This document shows positions 8,520 to 17,450 of a stretch of DNA of 64,000 nucleotides, in pieces (positions within the stretch are counted from its first letter, which is position 1; each line of letters opens with the position of its first letter). The position numbers and the translations under genes are program-made. A model generated the notes under the pieces. The model was not told the DNA's origin. It saw only the letters and a list, made by a program, of their open reading frames with translations, and ran no database searches. Where the stretch lies: the NCBI RefSeq assembly GCF_014892575.1, contig NZ_JADBGI010000002.1, positions 306,381 to 370,380 on the forward strand, given 5' to 3'. This stretch comes from Nocardiopsis coralli (GTDB taxonomy: Bacteria; Actinomycetota; Actinomycetes; Streptosporangiales; Streptosporangiaceae).

Positions 8520-8921
8520 GTGGACGGCACCCGCTTGCAGGACACCGCCCGGCAACGCGCCCTCGAGCTCCCCGGCAGCGAGCAGGTGTACCCGTTCGGG
8601 CCCGAGCACGAGGTCTTCAAGGTCCGCGGCAGGGTCTTCCTGCTGATGACCGAGCTCGAGGCGGGGCCGGTGGTCACGCTCAAGGCCGCTCCCATCGACG
8701 CCGAGGCGCTGCGCGAGAGCCACCCCGGGATCGGCCCGGGTTACCACATGAACAAACGTCACTGGATCACGCTGTACCCCGACGTCCCCGACGCAGCGGG
8801 GGCCGACGCCGACCTCGTGCACGAGCTGGTGACCGAGTCCTACCGCCTGGTGGTCGGCAAGCTCCCCCGTGCCGACCGGCCGATCGACCCCGCGGCCTTC
8901 GGGGTCCGACCCAGCCGCTGA
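8520..8921 (+). CDS. MmcQ/YjbR family protein
   Basis: A 133-residue protein of the MmcQ/YjbR family, small alpha/beta proteins with a double-wing fold often described as DNA-binding-like but without settled function. The family pattern is clear: LPGSEQVYPFGPEHEVFKVR, then RVFLLMTELEAGPVVTLKA, then the signature GPGYHMNKRHWITLYPD and the C-terminal ESYRLVVGKLPR. The frame is open further upstream, but GTG 8520 follows a GGGAAAGGG ribosome-binding site and matches homologue starts. It stands alone between divergent and convergent genes. Confidence 0.85.
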   Translation: MDGTRLQDTARQRALELPGSEQVYPFGPEHEVFKVRGRVFLLMTELEAGPVVTLKAAPIDAEALRESHPGIGPGYHMNKRHWITLYPDVPDAAGADADLVHELVTESYRLVVGKLPRADRPIDPAAFGVRPSR

Positions 8922-8958
8922 CCCGGGGACAGCGCCCCCCGGGCGCGGGCGGCCCGGC

Positions 8959-9885
8959 TCACCCCTCCCACTCCGCACCCTCGGGCAACGGGTGCCCCTC
9001 CTCGCGCATGTCCCGCAGGACCCGGAGGAAGCGCCGCGCCGCAGGGCTGGGGTTCCGGTGCTCGGGCACGACCACACTGAGACCGCGTTCGGTCACCGGC
9101 CCTCCGAGCGGCCTGCGGGTGTGCGGGGCGAAGCCCATCAGGGGCAGGGCCAGGGTGGGCAGGGCCGAGACACCGAGGCCGGCCGAGACCAGTCCCCCGA
9201 CGGTGGAGATGTTCCCCGCCTGGATCAGGTGCGGGGACAGGACGCCGGCGTCGCGGAGCGCGCGCTCGGCGACGCTGCGCACGCTCGAGTCCCCGCCGGT
9301 GACGACGAAGGGCTCGGCGGCCAGGTCGCCCCACGTCGGCGCCGCATGCTCGGCGAGGGGGTGTCCCACGGGCAGGACCGCCTGGAAGCGGTCCCTGACC
9401 AGCGGGGAGGCCCGGACGCCGGGGCGCGAACGGCCGACCACGACCAGGGCCAGGTCGCACTCGCCATCCTCCAGCCGGTCCAGGGCCGCCTCCGACATCC
9501 CGTCCAGCACGTGCACGTCGATGCCGGGCGCCTCTTCGCGCAGGCGCACGATCGCCGGGGGCAGCAACGTGGCGGCCAGGGAGGGCAGGGTCGCCACCGT
9601 GACCGCGCCGCGGTCGCCGCGCAGGTAACGCTCCAGCCCGTTCATCTCGGCCCGGTGCTGCGACAGCAGGCGTTCGGCGACAGCGAGCACCTCGTTCCCC
9701 TCCGCGGTGCACCGGACCTTCCTGGTGGTGCGCTCGAGCAGCGGCACCCCGAGCACACGTTCCATGGCCATCACGGTCCGGCTCAGGGAGGACTGGGCGA
9801 CGTGCAACTGCTCGGCGGCGTCGGTGAAACTCCCGCACCGCGCGACGGCCGCGAAGACCTGGAACTGCCTCAGTGTCACGTCCAT
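8959..9885 (-). CDS. LysR-family transcriptional regulator
   Basis: A 308-residue LysR regulator with an N-terminal winged HTH (LRQFQVFAAVARCGSFTDAA, then LHVAQSSLSRTVMAMERVLG) and a C-terminal effector-binding domain of periplasmic-binding-protein fold. It is divergent from the CitMHS transporter gene with a 117-bp spacer, the usual arrangement for a LysR activator of its neighbour. The transporter-AtuA operon is therefore its most likely target, and a small carboxylic acid its likely co-inducer (inference). The ATG at 9885 gives the standard LysR N-terminus. Confidence 0.93.
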   Translation of the reverse strand: MDVTLRQFQVFAAVARCGSFTDAAEQLHVAQSSLSRTVMAMERVLGVPLLERTTRKVRCTAEGNEVLAVAERLLSQHRAEMNGLERYLRGDRGAVTVATLPSLAATLLPPAIVRLREEAPGIDVHVLDGMSEAALDRLEDGECDLALVVVGRSRPGVRASPLVRDRFQAVLPVGHPLAEHAAPTWGDLAAEPFVVTGGDSSVRSVAERALRDAGVLSPHLIQAGNISTVGGLVSAGLGVSALPTLALPLMGFAPHTRRPLGGPVTERGLSVVVPEHRNPSPAARRFLRVLRDMREEGHPLPEGAEWEG

Positions 9886-10002
9886 GCATCCGGATCATAG
9901 GTCCTTGCGGATTCGATGCTGGACATGCACGGAAACCCGGGGGAAACATGGCGCTCATGTGGCCCGAGCCACCCCCGCCCCCCGGATTCGAGGAGCCCCC
10001 GG

Positions 10003-11358
10003 ATGCTGACCTTCATGGGATTCGCGACCATCGCCGTCGTCCTCGTGCTCCTGCTGTCCAACCGCGTCGGAGCCGTGGTCGCCCTGATCGGCGTCCCGGT
10101 GACCGCGGCCTTCCTGCTGGGGTTCGGTCCGGGCGAGGTCTCGGCGTTCGTGGGCGAGGGCATCGACGGCGTGGCCGCCACCACCGCCATGTTCGTCTTC
10201 GCGATCCTCTACTTCGGGGTGATGCGGGACGCGGGCCTCTTCGACCCCGTCGTGCGCCGGGTCCTGCGGTTCGCCGGCAACAACCCCGTGACCATCGCGG
10301 TGGCGACGGTGCTCCTGGCGATGGCCGCCCATCTCGACGGGGCCGGGGCCACCACGTTCCTGATCACCGTCCCGGCGATGCTGCCCCTGTACGACGCCCT
10401 GGGCATGCGCCGGCTCGTGCTGGCCGCGCTCACCGGCCTGGGCGCGGGCATCATGAACATGGTTCCCTGGGGCGGACCGACCGCGCGGGCCGCGACCGCC
10501 ACCGGCATCCCCGCCAACGACCTGTGGGCCCCGCTCATCCCGGCCCAGTTGATCGGCATGGTCACGTGTGTGGCCATCGCCTACTACCTGGGTGTGCGCG
10601 AACGCAACCGGCTGCGTGCGACCCCGGCGGGGCCGAGGGTTCCCGCGCCCGTCGGCGGCACAGAGCCCCCTGCGCATGGGGCAGACGGCCAGGGGCAAGA
10701 ACAGGGCCCGGAGGCCGCCGAGCTGCTGCGCCCGCGCCTGTACTGGGTCAATGCGGCCCTGACCGTGGCCACCGTCGGCGTGCTCATCTCGGGTGTGCTG
10801 CCGCCGGAGCTGGTCTTCATGCTGGCCCTGGTGGTCGCCCTGGTCCTGAACTACCCGGGCCTGAAACAGCAGACTGCCCGGATCGACGCCCACGCCCGGG
10901 GCGCGATCCTCATGGCCAGCACCCTGCTGGCAGCCGGGGTGTTCCTCGGCATCATGGAGGAGAGCGGCATGATCCAGGCGATGGCCGAGTCCATGACCGG
11001 CTCCATGCCCTCCTTCCTCGGCCCGGGCCTGACCCTGCTCATCGGGGTCCTCGCCGTGCCGATGAGTCTGCTCTTCGGCCCCGACGCCTACTACTTCGCC
11101 GTCATGCCGGTCCTGACGGCGGTGGGCGAGAGCTTCGGGGTGGCCCCGGTCGACGTGGCGCAGGCCTCCATCACCGGCCAGGAGACCGTGGGCTTCGCGA
11201 TCAGTCCGATGACCGGTGCCTTCTACCTCCTGGTGGGCCTGACCGGGGTGTCCATCGGGGACCACATCCGGTTCCTGCTGCCGTGGGCCTGGCTTGTGAG
11301 CCTGGTGGTCTTCGGCTCCGCGGCCGCGATGGGTGTCGTCCCGCTCTGGGTCTCCTGA
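10003..11358 (+). CDS. CitMHS-family carboxylate transporter
   Basis: A 451-residue polytopic permease of the CitMHS (citrate-Mg2+:H+ symporter) group in the ion-transporter superfamily. It begins LTFMGFATIAVVLVLLLSNR and contains about 11-12 hydrophobic segments. Conserved features include HLDGAGATTFLITVPAMLPL and MNMVPWGGPTARAAT in the first half, and LFGPDAYYFAVMPVL near the end, as in the family. A central soluble loop (residues ~205-245) is Pro/Gly/Gln-rich. The start ATG 10003 follows GAGGAGC. It is the first gene of an operon with the AtuA-like pair. The substrate is probably a di- or tricarboxylate; citrate itself is not proven. Confidence 0.9.
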   Translation: MLTFMGFATIAVVLVLLLSNRVGAVVALIGVPVTAAFLLGFGPGEVSAFVGEGIDGVAATTAMFVFAILYFGVMRDAGLFDPVVRRVLRFAGNNPVTIAVATVLLAMAAHLDGAGATTFLITVPAMLPLYDALGMRRLVLAALTGLGAGIMNMVPWGGPTARAATATGIPANDLWAPLIPAQLIGMVTCVAIAYYLGVRERNRLRATPAGPRVPAPVGGTEPPAHGADGQGQEQGPEAAELLRPRLYWVNAALTVATVGVLISGVLPPELVFMLALVVALVLNYPGLKQQTARIDAHARGAILMASTLLAAGVFLGIMEESGMIQAMAESMTGSMPSFLGPGLTLLIGVLAVPMSLLFGPDAYYFAVMPVLTAVGESFGVAPVDVAQASITGQETVGFAISPMTGAFYLLVGLTGVSIGDHIRFLLPWAWLVSLVVFGSAAAMGVVPLWVS

Positions 11359-11395
11359 CCCGGTGAGTCCTGACCGCACGTCCGAAGGAGAACTC

Positions 11396-12697
11396 GTGCC
11401 CAGTGGTGTCCGTATCGGTTGCGGAGCGGGGTTCGCGGGCGACCGCCTCGAGCCCGCCGTCGACCTGGTGGAGAGGGGAGAGCTCGACACCCTCGTCCTG
11501 GAGTGCCTGGGTGAGAGGACGGTGGCCGCGGCTGCCCTGCGCGCCCGGGACGGTTCCGGCCCCGGGTACGACCCGCTGTTGCGCAGGCGCCTGCTCCCCC
11601 TCCTGGGCCCGTCGGCACGCCACGGCACCAGGATCGTCACCAACGCGGGGGCCGCCGACCCCCTCGGGGCCGCGCGGATGGCCGCGGGTCTGGCCCGGGA
11701 CGCAGGAGTGTCCCTCCGGGTCGCCGCCGTCACGGGCGACGACGTCCTGGACCGGATCGACCGTTCGGCACCGGCGTGGGAGGACGGCCTGCCCCTGGAG
11801 GCACACGGCGAACTCGTCTCCGCCAACGCCTATCTGGGCGCCGATGCCCTGCTGCCGGCCCTGAGGGGCGGCGCGGACGTCGTGGTCGCGGGCCGCGCGG
11901 CGGACCCTTCCCTGTTCCTGGCACCGCTGCTGGAACGCCTGGGCTGGGATCCGCGCGACGAGCACCTGACGGCCTCGGGCACGTTGGTGGGTCACCTGTT
12001 GGAGTGCGCAGGCCAGGTGAGCGGGGGGTACTTCGCCGATCCCGGGGTGAAGGACGTGCCGGACCTGGCGAACCTGGGTTTCCCGCTCGCCGAGGTCGGC
12101 GCCGACGGGTCCGCGGTGATCACCAAGCTGCCCGGGACGGGCGGGCGCGTGGACACCATGACCGTGGCCGAGCAGCTGACCTACGAGGTCACCGATCCGG
12201 CCGCGTACCTGACGCCGGACGTTTCACTGGACTTGACGGGCGTGCGCATGTCCCCGGCCGGGACCGACCGTGTGCGTGTGGCGGGGGCGCGTGGCAGGGC
12301 GCGGCCCGACCGGCTGAAGGCCAGCGTGGGCCACCGGGCCGGGTTCCGGGGCGAGGGCGAGATCTCCTACGCGGGGCCCGGCGCCGCCGAGCGTGCCCGG
12401 CTGGCCGGCGAGGTCGCCGTCGAGCGCCTGGGTGGCCGTGTGCGGACGAGGGTCGACCTGATCGGCGACACCTCCGGGGGATCGGGCGAGTGCCGGCTGC
12501 GTGTGGCGGGGATCGGACCGGACCGGGCCGGCGCCGAGGCGGTGGAGGAAGAGGTCACCGCCCTGTACACCTGCGGCCCCGCGGGCGGGGGCGGCGTGCG
12601 GACCCGCAGCACGGAGGTGATCGGCATCCTGTCCACCACCATCGGCCGCGATCTGGTCGAGCCCGTGACCACCTATGTCGGGAAGGGGGCGCAGTGA
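11396..12697 (+). CDS. AtuA-family protein (acyclic terpene utilisation, DUF1446)
   Basis: A 433-residue protein of the AtuA family, named from Pseudomonas acyclic-terpene catabolism; its biochemical role remains unclear. Characteristic stretches are IGCGAGFAGDRLEPAVDLVE, IVTNAGAADPLGAARMA, VVVAGRAADPSLFLAPL and VSGGYFADPGVKDVPDL. GTG 11396 has an ideal AAGGAG five bases upstream, and homologues begin at the same point. The gene lies 37 bp after the transporter and overlaps the next gene by four bases, so the three are translated together. The context suggests a role in breakdown of an imported carboxylate rather than terpenes (inference). Confidence 0.88.
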   Translation: MPSGVRIGCGAGFAGDRLEPAVDLVERGELDTLVLECLGERTVAAAALRARDGSGPGYDPLLRRRLLPLLGPSARHGTRIVTNAGAADPLGAARMAAGLARDAGVSLRVAAVTGDDVLDRIDRSAPAWEDGLPLEAHGELVSANAYLGADALLPALRGGADVVVAGRAADPSLFLAPLLERLGWDPRDEHLTASGTLVGHLLECAGQVSGGYFADPGVKDVPDLANLGFPLAEVGADGSAVITKLPGTGGRVDTMTVAEQLTYEVTDPAAYLTPDVSLDLTGVRMSPAGTDRVRVAGARGRARPDRLKASVGHRAGFRGEGEISYAGPGAAERARLAGEVAVERLGGRVRTRVDLIGDTSGGSGECRLRVAGIGPDRAGAEAVEEEVTALYTCGPAGGGGVRTRSTEVIGILSTTIGRDLVEPVTTYVGKGAQ

Positions 12698-13011
12698 ACG
12701 TCCGACTGCGCGACATCGCCCACGCCAGGGCCGGGGACAAGGGCAACCTCAACACGGTCTCGGTCATCGCACGCGAGCCGCGTTGGTACCCGGTGCTGTG
12801 CGAGGCGCTGACCACCGAACGGGTCCGTGGAGCACTGGCGGACCGGATGCGGGGCCCGTTGACCGTGCACCGGCTGGACGCTGTGCACACGCTCGTCCTG
12901 GTGTTCGCGCGGGCCCCCGAGGACACGGTGACCACGTCGCTGCACCTGGACACCCACGGCAAGACCCTGGCCACGGTGCTCCTGGGGGCGGAGGTCCCGC
13001 TGCTCCCCTGA
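12694..13011 (+). CDS. AtuA-associated small protein
   Basis: A 105-residue protein whose GTG start overlaps the AtuA stop (GTGA at 12694-12697), indicating translational coupling. It corresponds to the conserved partner domain that is either fused to the C-terminus of AtuA proteins or encoded just after them. Its N-terminus VRLRDIAHARAGDKGNLNTV is the hallmark. In other genomes this pair accompanies CoA-transferases or carboxylate transporters. It probably forms a complex with AtuA. The catalytic role is unknown. Confidence 0.85.
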   Translation: MNVRLRDIAHARAGDKGNLNTVSVIAREPRWYPVLCEALTTERVRGALADRMRGPLTVHRLDAVHTLVLVFARAPEDTVTTSLHLDTHGKTLATVLLGAEVPLLP

Positions 13012-13019
13012 GACAGGGG

Positions 13020-14282
13020 TCAGGCGCGGCCCTGCTTGGCCTCCACCGCGTCCTCGAGGTAGCGGTTGCGGCCGAGCAGGAGCCCGACGCCGAGGTTGAC
13101 CACGACCAGGCCGGCCACGAGCAGCAGCGGCGCGTTCCAGGAGTCGGTGAGGTCGTGCAGGAACCCGAACAGGAACGGGCCGGCGCCGCCCATGAGGTAC
13201 CCCAGGCTCTGGCCGGCGGCGGAGAGCGCGGCCGTGCCGGCGCTGGTGCGGGTGCGCAGCGCGAAGATCGTCAGCGCGAAGACGAAACTGCCCATGCCGA
13301 TGCCGACGAGCGTGGTCCAGATCCACACGCCCTGCAGCGGGGCGATCCACAGCCCGGCCACACCGGCCAGGTAGGCGACGGCGAAGAGCACCACGAACAC
13401 ACGCTGGTCGCGGGTGCGGGTGAGCAGGCCGGGCAGGACCAGCGAGAGCGGGATGCCCAGGGTGGTCAGGTAGGCCAGCGCCACCCCGGCCTCGGAGGCG
13501 TCCATGCCCTGGTCGCGCAGCATCTGCGCGTACCAGCCGAACATGATGTAGGCGATCGAGGACTGGGTGCCGAAGAAGACCACCGCCTGCCACCCGATGC
13601 CGGTGCGCAGGACCTGGGTGAACCCGAGGGTGTCCTTGCCGTTGCCGCCGCGGCTGCTGTGCCGCAGGACCGCCAGCCAGGGCAGGGCGGCGACCACACC
13701 GAAGAAGGCGTACATGCCCAGGGCCAGGCGCCACTCCCCCGTGCTCTGTTCGACCGGCACGGTGGCCGCGGCGGCGATGGCGGTGCCCGCGGCCAGGGCG
13801 GTGGTGTAGACGGTGGTCATGAGCCCGACCCGGTGCGGGAAGTGCTGCTTGACCAGCGCCGGGAGGATGACATTGCCGATGGCGCCACCGGAGAGTGCGA
13901 CGGCGCTCAGCGCCAGGAACATCCAGGGTTCGGTCGCCGCGGCGCGGGCGGTCAGGCCGAGGGTCAGGGCCAGGAGCGCGTAGACGAGCACGTGGTGGTC
14001 GCCGAGCCGGCGCGAGAGCACGGGGGTCAGCCCGCCGAAGAGGGCGAAGCACAGGACGGGCAGGGTGGTGAGCAGTCCGGCACCGGCGCCGGACATGCCG
14101 AGACCGCCCGTGACCTCGTCGAGGACCGGGCCGACGCTGGTGATGGCGGTTCGCAGGTTGAGGGCGGCCAGCGCGATGCCGGCACCGATCAGGAGCAGAG
14201 CCCAACGTGTCGGTGCCGGGGTCCGTCGTGCCGCCGGGGGTTCAGTGCACACGGGTTCGTGGTGCCCCGCTCCGGCGCTCAT
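13020..14282 (-). CDS. MFS transporter, CynX/NimT type
   Basis: A 420-residue major facilitator with 12 predicted membrane segments. Family features are the first-helix stretch LRTAITSVGPVLDEVTGGLG, typical of the CynX/NimT (cyanate/nitroimidazole) group, and LTPVLSRRLGDHHVLVYALL in loop 2-3. It converges with the AtuA operon (8 bp between stops) and is divergent from the FadR-type regulator at 14450, which makes it a probable target of that regulator. The substrate is unknown. Confidence 0.88.
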   Translation of the reverse strand: MSAGAGHHEPVCTEPPAARRTPAPTRWALLLIGAGIALAALNLRTAITSVGPVLDEVTGGLGMSGAGAGLLTTLPVLCFALFGGLTPVLSRRLGDHHVLVYALLALTLGLTARAAATEPWMFLALSAVALSGGAIGNVILPALVKQHFPHRVGLMTTVYTTALAAGTAIAAAATVPVEQSTGEWRLALGMYAFFGVVAALPWLAVLRHSSRGGNGKDTLGFTQVLRTGIGWQAVVFFGTQSSIAYIMFGWYAQMLRDQGMDASEAGVALAYLTTLGIPLSLVLPGLLTRTRDQRVFVVLFAVAYLAGVAGLWIAPLQGVWIWTTLVGIGMGSFVFALTIFALRTRTSAGTAALSAAGQSLGYLMGGAGPFLFGFLHDLTDSWNAPLLLVAGLVVVNLGVGLLLGRNRYLEDAVEAKQGRA

Positions 14283-14449
14283 GAAAGTCGACTCACATAT
14301 TCATAGGATGACCCGATGTACATCATGAGCATAACGCATTGCCGTTCATAGCCATTTCCTTGCCTCAACTGGTCTATGCTCCCGCCTAACCGTTCCGCAC
14401 CCGTGCGCTGGTCCTGTCATCCGGCGACCCGCCCCTAGGAGGTAACCGC
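14283..14449. promoter_or_regulatory. Divergent MFS/FadR-type regulator control region
   Basis: An unusually AT-rich spacer for this window. It includes the palindrome GATGTACATC (14315-14324) and several CATA/TATG elements (14296-14345). It should hold both promoters and a site for the GntR regulator. A strong ribosome-binding site TAGGAGGTAA precedes the GTG at 14450. Confidence 0.4.
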
Positions 14450-15160
14450 GTGCCCCTCGCCTCGACGCGCCGGACCGGTCTCGTCGACCAGGTCATCAGT
14501 CAGTTACGAGCACAGATCGACTCGGGTGAGTGGGGCGTGGGCGATCGGATCCCCACCGAGTCGGAGCTCTCCGATCAGCTGGAGGTGGGCCGTAACACCG
14601 TACGCGAGGCGGTCCGGGCCCTCGCCCACGCGGGCCTGCTCGAGATCCGCCAGGGGGCGGGCACCTTCGTCCGCGCCTCGAGCGAGCTCGGCGGGGCGCT
14701 CCGCCGCCGCCTGGAGCGTTCGCGCCTGCGGGAGAACCTGGAGGTACGCCGGGCGCTGGAGGTCGAGGCGGCCCGCCTGGCCGCGCTGCGCCACAGCGAC
14801 GCCGACATGGCCGACATCGACCGCGCCCTGGGGGTGCGCGAGGAGGCCTGGCGTGACCGGGACATGGGCACGTTCGTGGAGTCGGACTTCACACTGCACA
14901 AGGCGGTGGTCCTGGCCACCCACAACCGGCTGCTGATCGACCTGTACGACGACATCGCCCAGGTCGTCTACGCCAGCATCGCCCACACCGCCTACGAGCA
15001 GGACGACGAGGGCACCGACCGGCGGGACCGCCCCTCCTCGTCCTACGAGGGCATGGACCACAGCAAGCTCGTGGAGGCGATCCGGGCCGCCGATCCCGCC
15101 GAGGCGGCTCGCGAGGCCAACTGCTACATCGACGAACTGTTGAGCCTGACCGAGGAGTGA
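14450..15160 (+). CDS. FadR-subfamily GntR transcriptional regulator
   Basis: A 236-residue GntR-family repressor/activator. Residues ~8-72 form the winged HTH (GDRIPTESELSDQLEVGRNT, then VREAVRALAHAGLLEIRQGA). The rest is an all-helical FCD ligand-binding domain with metal-type residues in the pattern D..H..H (ESDFTLHKAVVLATHNRLL). GTG 14450 follows TAGGAGGTAA. FCD regulators respond to organic acids. It is divergent from the MFS transporter and convergent with the RraA-like gene, so local control of uptake is plausible. Confidence 0.9.
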   Translation: MPLASTRRTGLVDQVISQLRAQIDSGEWGVGDRIPTESELSDQLEVGRNTVREAVRALAHAGLLEIRQGAGTFVRASSELGGALRRRLERSRLRENLEVRRALEVEAARLAALRHSDADMADIDRALGVREEAWRDRDMGTFVESDFTLHKAVVLATHNRLLIDLYDDIAQVVYASIAHTAYEQDDEGTDRRDRPSSSYEGMDHSKLVEAIRAADPAEAAREANCYIDELLSLTEE

Positions 15161-15205
15161 GGCCGTCGGCCCGGGCGGGGATCTCCCGGACCCGGGTCGG
15201 CGCGC

Positions 15206-15970
15206 TCAGTCCTGGCGCCCCTCCCCCACGGAGGTGTGGGGCGTGGCGCACGAGCGCAGGGGCGCGTGGCCCTCACCGCGTGCACCTCCCCGCCCGCGCG
15301 TGCGGCCGGCCCTTCGGCCACGCAGGCCGTTGGCGCCCTCCCAACCGCTCACCTGGGACGGATCGAGCCCCAGCAGGTCGAGCGTGGACTGCCCGGCGTG
15401 CACGGCGTCGATGATCTCGCGTTCGCGGGACAGCCCGGCCATGGCCTGGCCGATGACGGAGCTGACCTGGCCGCGGGGCAGGAGCACGACCCCGTCGTCG
15501 TCGGCCGCGATCCAGTCGCCGCGGCGCACCTGGAGCGGGACGGGGCCGGTGGCGCTCATGGTGACCGTCTGCCCGACCGATCCCCCGGCGTGGTGTCCGG
15601 CCTCGCGCACCGAGACGCCCGCGCTGAACACGGGCAGTTCGCAGCGCGCGATGGCGGAGATGTCGCGCACGCAGCCTTCCAGGACGATGCCCTCGACGCC
15701 GCGGGTGTGCGCGGCCACCGCGAGGATCTCGTCGACGTAGCCGAACTCGGCCTCCCCGGACACGTCCACGACCAGCGCGGAACCGGGCGGGGCCTGTTCG
15801 ACCGCCACGTGCAGCGCGAGGTTGTCGCCGGGGGTGCACCGGACGGGGAAGGCCGAGGCGGCGAAGGCGGCCCCGGGCCAGACGGAGAAGAGATGCGCCC
15901 CGAGGGGCCGACCGCCGCAGCGCGCCAGCGCCGCGGTCCCCACCGCCGTCAACGTCTCCGCAAGCCTCAC
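15206..15970 (-). CDS. RraA-like protein (aldolase/decarboxylase or RNase-inhibitor family)
   Basis: A 254-residue member of the RraA/HMG aldolase superfamily. The core (residues ~45-165) shows GDNLALHVAVEQAPPGSALV, then GVEGIVLEGCVRDI, which holds the conserved Arg-Asp, and RRGDWIAADDDGVVLLPRGQ, the family signature. In catabolic settings such proteins act as 4-carboxy-4-hydroxy-2-oxoadipate aldolase or oxaloacetate decarboxylase. The surrounding carboxylate genes favour an enzyme over an RNase regulator (inference). A basic, Gly/Arg-rich tail of ~40 residues after the domain is unusual. GTG 15970 has GGAGG at proper spacing. The Lrp gene lies directly upstream on the same strand. Confidence 0.82.
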   Translation of the reverse strand: MRLAETLTAVGTAALARCGGRPLGAHLFSVWPGAAFAASAFPVRCTPGDNLALHVAVEQAPPGSALVVDVSGEAEFGYVDEILAVAAHTRGVEGIVLEGCVRDISAIARCELPVFSAGVSVREAGHHAGGSVGQTVTMSATGPVPLQVRRGDWIAADDDGVVLLPRGQVSSVIGQAMAGLSREREIIDAVHAGQSTLDLLGLDPSQVSGWEGANGLRGRRAGRTRGRGGARGEGHAPLRSCATPHTSVGEGRQD

Positions 15971-16128
15971 GTCTGCCTCCCAAAACACCCGCGCCCGGTG
16001 TGGCCGGTCGGCACCGGCCCGCCTTCTATACTCACGGGTAACTTAAGCGTGACGCAAGCCATACGAGGCGGAAACACAGAAAAATGCTACCGCTGGTTAC
16101 AGGGGGCCGAAACCCAGGGGCTTGTCCG

Positions 16129-17076
16129 TTACTCGGGGGAACCGGCCGCGTCGGGCCAGTCCACGAGGTGCTCACCCCCGCGGCGTTCCTTGCGCACCGA
16201 GAGGTGGTCCCAGGTCTCCACAGGCCCCACGCCGGCCGTGGCGCGAACCGTCTCGAGCAGTTCCACCAGGCGGCAGCGGTCCGGCGCGGTGAGCGTGGCG
16301 ACGAGGTCGTAGCGTCCGAAACCGCTCGCCAGGAACGAGACGCCGTCGACGGCGGCCAGGCGCGTACCCAGGGCCTCGGCGTCGCCCCGGCAGTGCACGC
16401 CGAGCCCCAGCTGTTCGTTGGCGCCCAGCGCCGTGGGCTCCACCAGAGCGGTCACGTGCACCACCCCCGATTCCAGCAGCCGCACCACCCGCGAGCGCGC
16501 CGCGGCCTGCGACAACCCCACCTGGCGGGCCAGGTCGGCGTAGGACGCGCGCCCGTTGACCAGCAGCCTGCGCACCAGGCGCCAGTCCAGGGCGTCGAGC
16601 TCGATGTCCTGGAGCCTGCGCACGCTGCTGTGGGAGTCCCGGAAGACCGCCCCCGCGCGGAAGACCTCCACCTGCTCCACCCCTGGCAGGGATCGCAGGT
16701 CGGCCAGTTCGGCGGCGAGTGCGCGGTCGTCGGCCACACGCACCTGCGCCACCGCCTGGCAGCGCCCCGCCGTCAGCGCCGCGAAGGTCACGGCCTCGCG
16801 TTCGCCGAGCTTGTTCATGAGCGGGCCGACCGGCCCGTTGACCGTGAACGAGACATGCCCCAGGGCCTCCATCCCCAGGACCCCGGTGTGCAGGACCCCG
16901 ACGATCCTGATCGCCCCGGACTGCACCAGCTGCCGGACCCGGGCGCGCACAGCCGTGCGTGAGAGCCCGACCCCGTCGGCCAGCGCTTGGAAAGTTGCTC
17001 TTCCGTCCCCCTGCAACGCGCGCATGAGCGCTGCGTCAACCGCATCGAGCACGATGGTGCTGCCTTTCGTTCCCAT
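16129..17076 (-). CDS. Lrp/AsnC-family regulator with two HTH domains
   Basis: A 315-residue regulator built from two AsnC-type halves. HTH 1 lies at residues ~8-56 (LADGVGLSRTAVRARVRQLV) and HTH 2 at ~165-212 (LARQVGLSQAAARSRVVRLL). Each is followed by an alpha/beta ligand-binding region. This is about twice the size of classical Lrp (~150 residues), a form found in actinomycetes. The ATG at 17076 begins MGTKGSTIVLDAVDAALM; the frame is open far upstream but with no coding character. It precedes the RraA-like gene by ~160 bp on the same strand and is divergent from the LCP gene. The effector is likely an amino acid or other small acid. Confidence 0.9.
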   Translation of the reverse strand: MGTKGSTIVLDAVDAALMRALQGDGRATFQALADGVGLSRTAVRARVRQLVQSGAIRIVGVLHTGVLGMEALGHVSFTVNGPVGPLMNKLGEREAVTFAALTAGRCQAVAQVRVADDRALAAELADLRSLPGVEQVEVFRAGAVFRDSHSSVRRLQDIELDALDWRLVRRLLVNGRASYADLARQVGLSQAAARSRVVRLLESGVVHVTALVEPTALGANEQLGLGVHCRGDAEALGTRLAAVDGVSFLASGFGRYDLVATLTAPDRCRLVELLETVRATAGVGPVETWDHLSVRKERRGGEHLVDWPDAAGSPE

Positions 17077-17450
17077 GACGCCGTCCGCTCCCGACAGGAC
17101 GGCGCCCCCTCCTGCGGCCAGATCATCGCAGTTGTCGCGCCCGTTCACTACTGATCGCAAAAGAAATGGTCGGATTCGGACCGTTCGGCCGTCCGAAAGC
17201 GCGATGCAATCCCCCATCTGCGGCCTCGGAGACACATAACAGACTTGTATAGAACACCCGGTATGAGACCGGCGGCAGTGCGCTGCCCCTCGCGGAGGCG
17301 CCACACTGTGAGTCCAGGGGACCGTGACGTTCCGGAGAACGGGACGCGCGGGGGCACGGCAACCCTCCCGGCGATCGACGGCCGCGGCGGGTACACAGGT
17401 ACACGAGGGGCGGGAATCACGTCCGCCCTCCGGCTGGAGAGGATGCGTCG
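17077..17450. promoter_or_regulatory. 374-bp divergent spacer between lrp-like and LCP genes
   Basis: No gene is evident. Near 17150-17260 the sequence is AT-richer, with TTGTATAGAAC (TATAGA a possible -10 for the LCP gene) and a GGTCGGATTCGGACC-type inverted element that could be an Lrp operator. The downstream ~200 bp to the LCP GTG is GC-rich and would be a long leader. I see no riboswitch I can name. Confidence 0.35.

Noticed and set aside
17241..17450. Riboswitch (for example c-di-AMP type) in the long LCP leader
   Set aside because: I could not find the conserved core elements of any riboswitch class known upstream of cell-wall genes; the length alone is not evidence.
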